From Mogibacterium sp. (GTDB lineage Bacteria > Bacillota > Clostridia > Peptostreptococcales > Anaerovoracaceae), in the NCBI GenBank assembly GCA_017431685.1, contig JAFRKO010000048.1:1-58388 (forward strand): DNA of 58,388 nucleotides, in the 5' to 3' direction. The first letter of the stretch is position 1; every line of letters begins with the position of its first letter. A program made the position numbers and the translations under genes. The notes under the pieces are model-generated. The model saw nothing but the letters and a program-made list of their open reading frames with translations, was not told the origin of the DNA and searched no databases. Of this stretch, positions 33,317-42,838 are shown one piece after another.

Positions 33317-34729
33317 ATGGCACTTGATCCAAAGAAACATGAAATGCCGGCACAGGACCCTCAGGTCCGTGCGCATAATTTCAGCGAGGTAGCACTCGGA
33401 TATACGGAAGAGATAGCAATTGCAGAGGCACAGAGATGTCTCAACTGCAAGAACAAGCCATGCGTGGCAGGCTGCCCTGTGAACGTAAACATTCCTGACT
33501 TCATCATGAAGGCGAAGGAAGGCGACTGGGAAGGCGCATACCAGATCATCAACGCAACATCGACACTTCCTGCAGTATGCGGAAGAGTATGCCCGCAGGA
33601 GACGCAGTGCGAAGCAAAGTGCACCATGGGCATCAAGTTCGAGCCTGTAGGGATCGGACGTCTTGAGAGATTCGCAGCAGACTGGCACAATGCGAATGCG
33701 ACAGAGAAGGCAGTCGCACCTGAGAGCAACGGCCACAAGGTAGCTATCGTAGGCTCGGGTCCGGCAGGACTGACATGCGCAGGCGACCTTGCGAAGAAGG
33801 GCTACAAGGTAACAGTATACGAAGCGCTTCACACAGCAGGCGGAGTACTGGTATACGGAATCCCTGAGTTCAGACTTCCTAAGGCTATCGTAGCAAGAGA
33901 AGTCGAGGGCCTCAAGGACCTCGACGTAGACATCGAGACCAACGTCATCATCGGAAAGACTCTTACAGTAGACGAGCTCTTCGATGAGATGGGATTCGAG
34001 GCAGTATTCATCGGCTCAGGCGCAGGACTTCCGATGTTCATGAACATCCCTGGCGAGTCGCTCAAGGGCGTATTCTCTGCAAACGAATACCTGACAAGAT
34101 CGAACCTCATGAAGGCATATCTGGACGATCCTAAGACACCTATCATGAAGGGCGGCAAGGTAGCAGTAGTCGGCGGCGGAAACGTAGCTATGGACGCAGC
34201 ACGTACAGCACTGAGACTCGGAGCAGAGCACGTATACATCGTATACAGAAGATCGATGGAAGAGCTTCCTGCAAGAAAAGAGGAAGTAGAGCACGCGATC
34301 GAGGAAGGCATCGATTTCAGACTGCTGAACAACCCTGTAGAGATCCTCGGATACAACAATCCTGATGATCCGAGAGATCCTAAGAACGGATTCGTAAAGG
34401 CCATCAGATGCATCAAGATGGAACTCGGCGAGCCTGACGCAAGCGGCAGAAGGAGACCTATCCCTGTAGAGGGAAGCGAGTTCGAGCTCGATGTTGACGC
34501 AGTCATCATGGCACTCGGAACCAGACCGAACCCGCTGATCAAGAACACGACAAAGGGTCTTGAGGTCAACCGCAAGGGCGGCTTCGTAGTCAATGAAGAC
34601 GGACTGACAAGCCGTGAGGCAGTATATGCAGGCGGCGACGCGGTCACAGGAGCGGCTACAGTAATCAGCGCTATGGGCGCAGGCAAACTCGCTGCGGCTT
34701 CAATAGACAAATACCTGTCTTCTAAATAA
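33317..34729 (+). CDS. nfnB: NfnB-like large subunit, NADPH-dependent (glutamate synthase small-subunit type)
   Basis: 470 residues. The N-terminal domain has cysteine-rich motifs for two [4Fe-4S] clusters (CLNCKNKPCVAGCPVNVNIP and CGRVCPQETQCEAKC). Two nucleotide-binding Rossmann parts follow: VAIVGSGPAGLTCAGDLAKKG and VAVVGGGNVAMDAARTALRL. The C-terminal FAD motif is AVYAGGDAVTGAATVISAMG. The same fold is found in GltD, but the partner directly upstream is NfnA-type and no gltB large subunit is present. AAAGGGGG site, 18 bases after nfnA. The pair balances NADH, NADPH and ferredoxin. Confidence 0.92.
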   Translation: MALDPKKHEMPAQDPQVRAHNFSEVALGYTEEIAIAEAQRCLNCKNKPCVAGCPVNVNIPDFIMKAKEGDWEGAYQIINATSTLPAVCGRVCPQETQCEAKCTMGIKFEPVGIGRLERFAADWHNANATEKAVAPESNGHKVAIVGSGPAGLTCAGDLAKKGYKVTVYEALHTAGGVLVYGIPEFRLPKAIVAREVEGLKDLDVDIETNVIIGKTLTVDELFDEMGFEAVFIGSGAGLPMFMNIPGESLKGVFSANEYLTRSNLMKAYLDDPKTPIMKGGKVAVVGGGNVAMDAARTALRLGAEHVYIVYRRSMEELPARKEEVEHAIEEGIDFRLLNNPVEILGYNNPDDPRDPKNGFVKAIRCIKMELGEPDASGRRRPIPVEGSEFELDVDAVIMALGTRPNPLIKNTTKGLEVNRKGGFVVNEDGLTSREAVYAGGDAVTGAATVISAMGAGKLAAASIDKYLSSK

Positions 34730-34780
34730 AGTCACATATTGCACATATATCTGCAGAAGTGACACTGTAAAGCAGTATAC

Positions 34781-34822
34781 ACACGCTCATGAGATATGTA
34801 TGTTTCATGAGCGTGTTATTGT
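34781..34822 (+). terminator. Terminator after nfnB
   Basis: Arms ACACGCTCATGA (34781-34792) and TCATGAGCGTGT (34805-34816), then TATTGTTAAGTT. The rest of the gap to 34937 is AT-rich without features. Confidence 0.8.
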
Positions 34823-34937
34823 TAAGTTATTATGTGGATGAAAACTTGTTAGCAGTGCTTTTGAAAAAATATTGTTTTTGTAGAATAAAAAATTTTTATA
34901 ATTATTGTCAAAAAAACATAATTTAACAAAGACTTTC

Positions 34938-35040
34938 TTGTAAATTTCAAGCAATCTGCTATACTTAAAAAACAAGAAAAAACAAAACGATACATTGTTC
35001 TTTATTGAGTACAAAACAATGTGAGCATATAATAATATGC
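34938..35040 (+). promoter_or_regulatory. Promoter and leader repeats of the pyrophosphatase gene
   Basis: TTGTAA (34938-34943), 16 bases, TGC-TATACT (34960-34965). In the leader lie the inverted repeat ACATTGTT (34992-34999) / AACAATGT (35015-35022) and the small palindrome GCATAT/ATATGC (35025-35040). The latter two could fold at the 5' end of the mRNA. Confidence 0.6.
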
Positions 35041-35092
35041 GGCAATAAAAAATAGTGAATTGTTTTGTTAATTGATTAAGGAGGCATTCATT

Positions 35093-37210
35093 ATGCAAGA
35101 TTATTTACTTTCGCATCTGTACTGGATAAGCCTGTTTGCTTCCATCTGCGCTCTGGTCTTTGCCTATATACAGGCTAAAAAGGTACTGAACTCAGATGAA
35201 GGAACTGACAGGATGAAAGAGATATCGCGCTTTGTACGTACAGGCGCAGCTGCTTTCTTGAAGCGCCAGTACCGCACGGTAATCATATTCTTCATCGTCA
35301 TGTTCTGCGTACTCTGCGGAATGGCAGCAGCGCATAAACTGACATGGTATGTACCATTTGCGTTTATCACAGGAGGTTTCTTCTCAGGTCTTTCCGGATA
35401 TATCGGAATGAGCATCGCTACAAGAGCTAACGACCGTACTGCATGTGCAGCTCAGCAGAGCCTTAACAAGGGACTCAGAGTAGCGTTCTCCGCAGGTTCG
35501 GTAATGGGCTTCACAGTAGTAGGCCTCGGACTTCTCGACATCTCACTGTGGTATGCACTTCTCGACCTCGTATTCCATGAAACACTCGAGAATATCACAG
35601 CTGCAATGGTCACTTTCGGAATGGGAGCTTCTTCAATGGCTCTGTTCGCCCGTGTCGGCGGCGGTATCTTCACAAAGGCTGCTGACGTAGGCGCTGACCT
35701 CGTAGGTAAGGTAGAAGCAGGTATCCCTGAGGATGACCCGCGTAACCCTGCTGTTATCGCTGACAATGTCGGTGATAACGTTGGTGACGTAGCAGGAATG
35801 GGTGCTGACCTCTATGAATCATATGTAGGATCCATGGTTTCAACATGTGCTCTCGGAGCTATCGCATTCCTTTCAAGCGGTCTCGGAGTAAAGTCCGTAG
35901 CACTGCCGCTTCTTATGGCAGCAGTCGGAGTAGTATTCTCCGTCATCGGTTCGTTCTTTGTACAGACTAAGGAAGGCGCAAGCCAGAAGAACCTGCTTGC
36001 AGCTCTTCGCCGCGGAACAAACTTCTCGGCTATCGCTACTGCAGTATTTTCGTTTGTCCTCGTATGGTGGCTCTTCGGAATCGAGTTCTACGGACTCTAT
36101 CTTGCTATCATTGCTGGACTTCTCGCAGGCGTTCTGATCGGACTCTGCACAGAGTACTACACATCTGATACATATAAGCCGACACAGAAGATCGCTGAAT
36201 CTTCACAGACAGGTACAGCTACACTCATCATCAGCGGACTCGGCACAGGCATGATGTCCACAACACTCCCGATCCTTATCGTAGGAGCTGCTATCATCAT
36301 TGCTTACTACTGCTCAGGTATGTGCCCTGTAGACGTAGCACCATCGAGTATCGGACTCTATGGAATCTCGCTCGCAGCTGTAGGAATGCTTTCCACACTC
36401 GGAATCACACTCGCTACAGACGCATACGGCCCTGTTGCTGACAATGCCGGCGGTATTGCTGAAATGGCAGGACTTCCGTCTGAAGTCCGTGAGAGAACAG
36501 ACGCTCTCGATTCACTCGGTAACACAACAGCTGCTACAGGTAAAGGATTCGCTATCGGATCTGCCGGAATGACGGCTCTTGCTCTTATTGCAAACTTCAA
36601 GGAAAAGCTCCTCGTTTACATGCCGGATGGACAGGACCTGCAGCTTAATCTGCTCGACCCTAAAGTCCTCGTCGGACTCTTCATCGGAGCATGCCTGCCG
36701 TTCCTCTTCTCATCGCTCACAATGGGTGCTGTTAACAGAGCAGCTCAGAGCGTTGTGCTTGAGGTAAGACGCCAGTTCAAAGAGATCCCTGGACTCATGG
36801 AAGGCAAGGCAAATGCAGACTATGCAAGATGCGTAGACCTCTGCTCAAAGGCATCACTCAAGGAGATGATCCTTCCTGCATGTGTAGGTATCGCAGCTCC
36901 TATCGTTACAGGTCTCATCCTCGGCGGACTCGGAGTAGTCGGAATGCTCTGCGGAGCTACAGTTTCCGGCTTCATTATGGCTATATTCATGGCTAACTCG
37001 GGCGGCGCATGGGACAATGCCAAGAAGTATATCGAGGCAGGCCATTTCGGCGGCAAGGGCAGCGAAAACCACAAGGCTGCTGTAGTCGGCGACACGATCG
37101 GCGACCCGTTCAAGGATACATCCGGACCTTCGATAAACATCCTGATCAAGCTGGTATCGATGGTATCCATCGTATTTGCAGGACTTATTGCATCTGTAAG
37201 TCTCCTGTAA
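35093..37210 (+). CDS. hppA: Membrane-bound pyrophosphatase, K+-dependent type
   Basis: 705 residues, ~16 membrane helices. Hydrolyses PPi and pumps H+ and/or Na+. The PPi-binding signatures are [39 protein letters not shown] and, near the end, [20 protein letters not shown]. The motif [16 protein letters not shown] has Ala where K+-independent enzymes have Lys, which places it in the K+-dependent group; whether it moves Na+ cannot be told with certainty. The start at 35093 has AAGGAGG at 8 bases. It recovers energy from PPi made by PPDK and biosynthesis. Confidence 0.95.
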   Translation: MQDYLLSHLYWISLFASICALVFAYIQAKKVLNSDEGTDRMKEISRFVRTGAAAFLKRQYRTVIIFFIVMFCVLCGMAAAHKLTWYVPFAFITGGFFSGLSGYIGMSIATRANDRTACAAQQSLNKGLRVAFSAGSVMGFTVVGLGLLDISLWYALLDLVFHETLENITAAMVTFGMGASSMALFARVGGGIFTKAADVGADLVGKVEAGIPEDDPRNPAVIADNVGDNVGDVAGMGADLYESYVGSMVSTCALGAIAFLSSGLGVKSVALPLLMAAVGVVFSVIGSFFVQTKEGASQKNLLAALRRGTNFSAIATAVFSFVLVWWLFGIEFYGLYLAIIAGLLAGVLIGLCTEYYTSDTYKPTQKIAESSQTGTATLIISGLGTGMMSTTLPILIVGAAIIIAYYCSGMCPVDVAPSSIGLYGISLAAVGMLSTLGITLATDAYGPVADNAGGIAEMAGLPSEVRERTDALDSLGNTTAATGKGFAIGSAGMTALALIANFKEKLLVYMPDGQDLQLNLLDPKVLVGLFIGACLPFLFSSLTMGAVNRAAQSVVLEVRRQFKEIPGLMEGKANADYARCVDLCSKASLKEMILPACVGIAAPIVTGLILGGLGVVGMLCGATVSGFIMAIFMANSGGAWDNAKKYIEAGHFGGKGSENHKAAVVGDTIGDPFKDTSGPSINILIKLVSMVSIVFAGLIASVSLL

Positions 37211-37238
37211 ATTTGTACGGACATAAACGTATGATATA

Positions 37239-37274
37239 TAAAGCACCTGCACTGGAGTGTGTGGGTGCTTTTTA
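37239..37274 (+). terminator. Terminator after hppA
   Basis: Arms AAAGCACC (37240-37247) and GGTGCTTT (37264-37271), then two more T residues. Confidence 0.75.
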
Positions 37275-37350
37275 TAAGAGTTAGAAAGAATTAATCTATG
37301 ATATAATACATATACGTTTACGCACAGTAAAAGACTATTAGGGAGGACTA

Positions 37351-38364
37351 ATGGATCATTCAGTCATTAGTGCAAAAAAAGTCCTGGTAACAGGAGCGTA
37401 CGGCCTTTTGGGGAGCCACACAGTAAGGGAACTTATCAATAAAGGGTATTATGTAAGAGCATTTGGACGTGATCAGGAGAAGCTGTCAAAACTTGCTGAA
37501 GGGTATGAGAATACGCAGATAGACATCTTCTGCGGTGATTTCTGCAATGCAGCAGATATCGATAAGGCCTGCGAAGGTATGGATTATGTGATTCACTGCG
37601 GTGCGCTTCTGAAAGGATGGGGCAGGCGAAGCGACTATATAAGAACGAATGTCGAGGGAACCAGAAATGTACTGAATGCATGTGCAAAAAATAACATAAA
37701 ACGTCTCGTACACACATCATCGCCGAGCGCTCATGCTTTGCGCAACAATTTGAATATTACAGAGGAAGATCAGAACGAAGGAAACCGGCTCAACTTTTAT
37801 ATTGAAAGCAAGCTTATGGCTGAGAAGCTGGTGAGAGGGCAGAACAAAGTTCCTTATTCCATAATAAGGCCTCGCGGGATCACAGGGATAGGCGATAAGA
37901 ACATGCTTCCTGTACTTATCAATGTAAACAGACAGATAGGGATACCTCTTTTTCAGAAAGGCAAGGTGCTTGTGGATCTTGTATGTGCCGAAAATGCAGC
38001 ACTCGCCCTAAGGCTTTGCATGGAGAAGGAAGAAGCTCTCGGGAAGGCATACAATATAACGAACGGAGAACCTAAGCTCGTCACTGAACTTGCTGAAGAA
38101 ATGTTTACTGCGCTCGGAACAAAAGCCAGATATATCAGGCTCCCGTTCATACCGGTTTACGCAGCAGCAGGGATGCTTGAGGCCGTGTGGAAGCTCTTTA
38201 AAATATATGATAAAGCTCCTCCGATTACCCGCATTAACGTATGCACGCTGGGAAGAAGCCAGATATTCAGCATAGAAAAGGCAAGGAGAGAGCTGGGATA
38301 TGAGCCTGAGGTAAGTCTCAGCGAAATGATTAAACAATATGCGGAGGATTATGGCCGTGGATAG
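37351..38364 (+). CDS. NAD-dependent epimerase/dehydratase family protein
   Basis: 337 residues, extended short-chain dehydrogenase. The nucleotide-binding VLVTGAYGLLGSHTVRELI is at ~11-30, and the catalytic region has TSSPSAHA and YIESKLMAEKLV (Tyr-x3-Lys replaced by Y-I-E-S-K, i.e. YxxxK). The closest resemblance is to 3-beta-hydroxysteroid/dihydroflavonol-type reductases acting on sugars, lipids or terpenoids; the substrate cannot be read from sequence. GGGAGGAC precedes the ATG. Its end overlaps the acyltransferase gene, suggesting a joint role in lipid modification. Confidence 0.8.
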   Translation: MDHSVISAKKVLVTGAYGLLGSHTVRELINKGYYVRAFGRDQEKLSKLAEGYENTQIDIFCGDFCNAADIDKACEGMDYVIHCGALLKGWGRRSDYIRTNVEGTRNVLNACAKNNIKRLVHTSSPSAHALRNNLNITEEDQNEGNRLNFYIESKLMAEKLVRGQNKVPYSIIRPRGITGIGDKNMLPVLINVNRQIGIPLFQKGKVLVDLVCAENAALALRLCMEKEEALGKAYNITNGEPKLVTELAEEMFTALGTKARYIRLPFIPVYAAAGMLEAVWKLFKIYDKAPPITRINVCTLGRSQIFSIEKARRELGYEPEVSLSEMIKQYAEDYGRG

Positions 38365-39547
38365 AGGCCGCATAAAATTCAGATACAAATTAATATATAA
38401 GACTGTGAGAAGTCTGGTGCCGCTTATTCTTCGCAAGTATGATTTCAGGACAGACATAATAAGCAAGAAGGACGAGCCGTATATAGTTGTGGCCAACCAT
38501 CTGACTGAAGTAGATATGCTGATGGTTGCCGGTGCTTTTTCCGAGCATATGTACTTTGTGGCCGGTGAGCATCTGCTCAGGACAAAAGCCGGTCCTAAGA
38601 TAAAGTGGGCACAGGATCCTATTTTTACGTATAAAGGAGCTCCTTCAATTGATACGATGAGGGAGGTCATCAGAACTGTCAAAGCCGGCCATAACGTAAT
38701 GATATTTCCTGAGGGAAGCAGGTCTTTCAACGGCGAAACCATAAGGCTTGACTACGGCATAGCAAAGCTTGCAAAAATGGCGGGATGTGCGCTTGCGACT
38801 TACCACATTGAAGGCGGGTACTTTGTAGCTCCAAGATGGGCTTATACGACCAGAACCGGACCTATGAAGGGACATATAGTCAACGTCTATTCATCTGAGG
38901 AAGTCAAAAGCCTGAGTAAGGAAGAGCTCACTGAATGTATAAACAGAGACATTTACGAAAACGCATATGAGACCCAGCGCCGCAACATGTATACATATAA
39001 GGGCAAAAAACTTGCTGAAGGTCTAGAAAACTATCTCGTTAAATGCTCCTGCTGCGGGGCCTTTGATTCAATGATAACGGAGGATGACAGATTCTGCTGC
39101 ACTGAGTGCGGACAGCACGGCATATATACTCCTGAAGGATTTCTGAAAGGTGACGGACTCAGATTCGACAGCGTTTACGACTGGGGTATGTGGTCCGAAA
39201 GAGAGATAAGTGAATATATAAGGACATTTGAACAGACAGGTCCTGTTTTCTGCGACACGGATGTTGTGCTGTATGAGGTCCTCCCTGACCACAGCCGCGT
39301 CGATCTGGCTTCCGGTGAGGTAAAGGGCTATAAGGACAGAATCGAAATAGGTGCGGAAGTATTCCCGTTTGAAGATATCAGCGGGATGGACATGCTCTAT
39401 TTCGGCAAAACGCTTGTGTTCACATATAAGAAGAGACATTTTGCCATAACCGGCGAGAATTATCACGCTATTAAATACCAGAAGCTGTTTATCGTATATA
39501 AGACAAAGGACAAAAAACAGAACAGTCAAAACAAGGCTGTGCTATAA
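38351..39547 (+). CDS. Lysophospholipid acyltransferase family protein with zinc-ribbon C-terminal domain
   Basis: 398 residues. Residues ~10-200 are a PlsC-type acyltransferase: the catalytic NHLTEVD (His-x4-Asp) and the glycerophosphate-binding FPEGSRS motif are present. Residues ~225-260 hold two cysteine pairs (CSCCG and CCTEC) like a zinc ribbon, and the remaining ~130 residues form an unassigned beta-rich domain. This extension is absent from ordinary PlsC. The start could be ATG 38351, GTG 38356 or ATG 38339; the GCGGAGG at 38341-38347 favours 38351 or 38356. It overlaps the epimerase gene by 14 bases. Confidence 0.82.
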   Translation: MAVDRGRIKFRYKLIYKTVRSLVPLILRKYDFRTDIISKKDEPYIVVANHLTEVDMLMVAGAFSEHMYFVAGEHLLRTKAGPKIKWAQDPIFTYKGAPSIDTMREVIRTVKAGHNVMIFPEGSRSFNGETIRLDYGIAKLAKMAGCALATYHIEGGYFVAPRWAYTTRTGPMKGHIVNVYSSEEVKSLSKEELTECINRDIYENAYETQRRNMYTYKGKKLAEGLENYLVKCSCCGAFDSMITEDDRFCCTECGQHGIYTPEGFLKGDGLRFDSVYDWGMWSEREISEYIRTFEQTGPVFCDTDVVLYEVLPDHSRVDLASGEVKGYKDRIEIGAEVFPFEDISGMDMLYFGKTLVFTYKKRHFAITGENYHAIKYQKLFIVYKTKDKKQNSQNKAVL

Positions 39548-39594
39548 TCAAATAATAACAAAACAGCAACTTTTTTTAATTACAGATTGATATT

Positions 39595-41610
39595 ATGAGA
39601 AAACAACTAGAGGATCCAATAGAAGAGAAGAAAAGCAAATTCAGCATGGGAATGATCCTTGTCGCGATCGGTATCGTGTACGGTGATATCGGAACATCTC
39701 CGATGTACGTAATGAAGTCCATCGTAGAAGGCAATGGAGGCATCCAGTATGTTGATCCGGATTTCATAGTCGGATCTCTGTCACTCGTCATATGGACTAT
39801 TACTCTGCTGACAACCGTCAAACATGTACTTATCGCCCTGAACGCTGATAACCACGGCGAGGGAGGCATATTTGCCCTGTATACTCTGGTCAGAGACTAT
39901 GGCAGATGGCTCATCATCCCTACAATGATAGGTGGATGCACGATGCTTGCAGATGGAGTTCTCACACCTGCTGTAACCGTAACAACAGCTGTTGAAGGTC
40001 TGCGAAGCATACCGTTCATGAACAGACTCCTGGGGGAGGGACAGTTCGTGGTTATAGTAATTACACTCACCATAGTCAGCGTGCTGTTCATGATCCAGCG
40101 AAGCGGTACAAGTTCAATAGGAAAGATGTTTGGGCCTGTAATGATGATATGGTTCCTGTATCTTGGATTGACAGGAATATGGCTCTTATTGGGTGATCTT
40201 ACCATTATCAAAGCCCTCAACCCTATATACGCAGTAAAAGTGCTTTTCAGTCCAGGCAATAAAGCAGGACTCATGATTCTGGGAAGCGTGTTTCTCTGTA
40301 CGACAGGAGCTGAAGCCCTTTACACGGATATGGGCCATGTCGGTAAAGAGAACATCATGCGCAGTTGGCCATTCGTAAAGACCTGCCTGATACTCAATTA
40401 TATGGGACAGTGTGTATGGATACTCGCTAACCGCAACAATCCGGAAATGGCTGCGATCCATGACCTGAATCCGTTCTATATGATGCTGCCTCAGGGCATG
40501 CGTCCTGTAGCCATCGTACTCAGTGCTTTGGCTGCCATTATCGCCAGTCAGGCACTCATCAGCGGGAGCTATACTCTTGTACATGAAGCAGCAGCCCTGG
40601 ATCTGATGCCTCACCTTAACGTCAGATACCCATCGGATACACACGGGCAGATATACATACCACTTGTGAACAACATACTCTGGATATTATGTGCTGCAGT
40701 TATCCTTTACTTCAGAAGCGGATCACGCATGGAGAACGCATACGGTCTGGCGATCACTATAAGCATGCTCATGATGACGGTGCTCTTCACCGTGTATATA
40801 GGGGTCCTGCATAGAAGAATAATCGGAGCGATCCTGTTCGCTGTAACATTTGCTGCGCTTGAAGGAGTATTCTTCGTATCGAGCCTCGGCAAGTTCAGCA
40901 TAGGAGGTTATGTTGCGATAATCATATCGCTTGTTATCCTGCTGATCATGATAAGCTGGTACAGAGGAACACAGATAGAGCGCATGCAGAAGGTGAAGCT
41001 TCCTATGCGTGACTACCTCAGCAATATAAAAGGACTGCAGAATGACCCGGACATCCCATATATAAGCAATAACCTTGTATACATAGCAAAGGGAGACAAC
41101 TTTGAAGAGATAGACCGTGACATTCTTTATTCAATACTCGACAGGGATCCTAAGAAGGCCGATGCCTACTGGTTTATTAGTATTAATACAACACAGGAAC
41201 CGTTCGACAGAGAATACGAAGTGGAAACATTCGGAACGGATTATATATTCCGTGTGAATCTCATACTTGGCTATAAAGTCAAACAGAGTGTTAACGTCTA
41301 TCTCAGACAGATAGTGCAGGATCTCCTGAAGACAGGTGAGCTGCCTAAGCAGATCCGCGAGCACTCTATATACGGACCGTCTGAAGTCGGATCATTCAAG
41401 TTCTGTATGATCCGAAAGATGATGCCGGGTGAAGGGGATCTTTCTGCGATCGACAACTTCCTTATTCACAATAAGTACCTGATCAGAAGACTGGCCGGAA
41501 GTCCGGTAAGATGGTTCGGGCTCCAGACCTCACGTGTGCTGATTGAATACGTACCGCTTTTCCTTCCTAGGAGACAGCCGGAAGAAGAAAGACTTGAAAG
41601 GATAAGATAA
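39595..41610 (+). CDS. kup: KUP family potassium transporter
   Basis: 671 residues. K+ uptake protein (probably K+/H+ symport), ~12 membrane helices in the first ~450 residues and a cytosolic C-terminal domain of ~200. The family-typical GIVYGDIGTSPMYVMKSI is near residue 25, followed by ADNHGEGGIFALYTLVR, and TTGAEALYTDMGHVGKENI in the middle. The ribosome-binding site is weak, so expression may be low or coupled. The K+ it takes up would support the K+-dependent pyrophosphatase upstream, but a direct link is inference. Confidence 0.94.
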   Translation: MRKQLEDPIEEKKSKFSMGMILVAIGIVYGDIGTSPMYVMKSIVEGNGGIQYVDPDFIVGSLSLVIWTITLLTTVKHVLIALNADNHGEGGIFALYTLVRDYGRWLIIPTMIGGCTMLADGVLTPAVTVTTAVEGLRSIPFMNRLLGEGQFVVIVITLTIVSVLFMIQRSGTSSIGKMFGPVMMIWFLYLGLTGIWLLLGDLTIIKALNPIYAVKVLFSPGNKAGLMILGSVFLCTTGAEALYTDMGHVGKENIMRSWPFVKTCLILNYMGQCVWILANRNNPEMAAIHDLNPFYMMLPQGMRPVAIVLSALAAIIASQALISGSYTLVHEAAALDLMPHLNVRYPSDTHGQIYIPLVNNILWILCAAVILYFRSGSRMENAYGLAITISMLMMTVLFTVYIGVLHRRIIGAILFAVTFAALEGVFFVSSLGKFSIGGYVAIIISLVILLIMISWYRGTQIERMQKVKLPMRDYLSNIKGLQNDPDIPYISNNLVYIAKGDNFEEIDRDILYSILDRDPKKADAYWFISINTTQEPFDREYEVETFGTDYIFRVNLILGYKVKQSVNVYLRQIVQDLLKTGELPKQIREHSIYGPSEVGSFKFCMIRKMMPGEGDLSAIDNFLIHNKYLIRRLAGSPVRWFGLQTSRVLIEYVPLFLPRRQPEEERLERIR

Positions 41611-42765
41611 ATGAAATCCATAATGTTCGGAAAACTTGAAGATGGCAGAGCTGCCGGTCTTTACTTTCTTGAATCACCCGATGGCATGAGAGCTGCTGTC
41701 ACAGATTATGGTGCAGCACTTGTAAGTATTGCAGTGCCTGACAGAAAAGGGGTGATACGTGATGTTGTGCTTGGCCACGATGATGTTTCGGGATATGAAA
41801 CCGGCAGCGGACATATAGGAGCTTTTGTAGGGCGTTTTGCAAACCGCATCGCTGGAGCAGAATTTGAACTCAATGGCCGCACTTACGGGCTTACTGCCAA
41901 TAACGGCACAAACTGTCTCCATGGCGGAAGAGACTTCTTTAAAAACAGGCTATGGACAGTCAAAATCGATTTTACAAGTGTAAGATCGGGCGACATAATG
42001 GCAGCATATGCATCGGAAAGTATTGCCGACAGGGATCCATCGCGCGGTATGAGGAGCATGCACGACAACATGATCACATTCTGTCTGGACAGTCCGGACG
42101 GTGATCAGGGTTTCCCCGGCAACATGCACATTGAGGTCACGTATTCACTTCCAGGCGACGGAAAGCTGAGGATCGACTACAGAGCTGTGTCCGATGCGGA
42201 TACTCCTGTGAGTTTCACAAATCACAGCTATTTCAATCTTAACGGACATGACAGCGGCACAGTGATCGGACACTGGGCGAGAATAAATGCTGAGTATTAT
42301 ACTCCTGTGGATGAGAGGCTCATTCCTTTGGAGGAGCCTGAACCGGTCGAGGGCACTCCGTTCGACTTCCGCGAGGATAAAATGCTCGGAAGAGACATCA
42401 ACGCCGATAATGATCAGATTGTTTTCGGAGGAGGCTACGACCATAATTTCATCATAGGAGACTCAGAAAGCGAAGCTGGTGAAAGGACCATAAAAGAGGC
42501 TGGTGTTCTTTATTCAGATGACAGCGGTATATGCATGACCGTACTTACAGATATGCCGGATATGCAGGTTTATACTGCCAACGGCCTTATAGACGAGCCG
42601 GGAAAAGACGGAGCGGTGTACGGAAAACGCAGCGCTGTCTGCTTTGAGACACAGTTCAGACCAAATGCCATTAACAGCAGTGATCCGGATGTTCGTGAGG
42701 GATGCATACTGAGGGCAGAAGAGGAGTTCACATCCTCAACTATATACAGATTCAGCAATTTATAA
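41611..42765 (+). CDS. galM: Aldose 1-epimerase
   Basis: 384 residues. Interconverts alpha and beta anomers of glucose/galactose. GRFANRIAGAEFELNG, NGTNCLHGG, the catalytic histidine region FTNHSYFNLNGHD and the catalytic-glutamate region VCFETQFRPNAIN are all present. It starts immediately at the kup stop (TAAATG, no gap), with GAAAGGA in the end of kup, implying coupling. A terminator follows. Confidence 0.93.
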   Translation: MKSIMFGKLEDGRAAGLYFLESPDGMRAAVTDYGAALVSIAVPDRKGVIRDVVLGHDDVSGYETGSGHIGAFVGRFANRIAGAEFELNGRTYGLTANNGTNCLHGGRDFFKNRLWTVKIDFTSVRSGDIMAAYASESIADRDPSRGMRSMHDNMITFCLDSPDGDQGFPGNMHIEVTYSLPGDGKLRIDYRAVSDADTPVSFTNHSYFNLNGHDSGTVIGHWARINAEYYTPVDERLIPLEEPEPVEGTPFDFREDKMLGRDINADNDQIVFGGGYDHNFIIGDSESEAGERTIKEAGVLYSDDSGICMTVLTDMPDMQVYTANGLIDEPGKDGAVYGKRSAVCFETQFRPNAINSSDPDVREGCILRAEEEFTSSTIYRFSNL

Positions 42766-42776
42766 AGACTAAAAAG

Positions 42777-42808
42777 ACGGCTCCGGAGTCAATCCCGGAG
42801 CCTTTTCT
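42777..42808. terminator. Terminator between galM and pgi
   Basis: Arms GGCTCCGG (42779-42786) and CCGGAGCC (42795-42802), then TTTTCTT for galM. It lies between two convergent genes. Confidence 0.8.
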
Positions 42809-42838
42809 TATCAGCTATAAAATGTCTTATATATTTTT

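Noticed and set aside
33317-34729. Glutamate synthase small subunit (GltD)
   Set aside because: No large subunit gene is present, and the partner directly upstream is NfnA-type, so NfnB is the better call.
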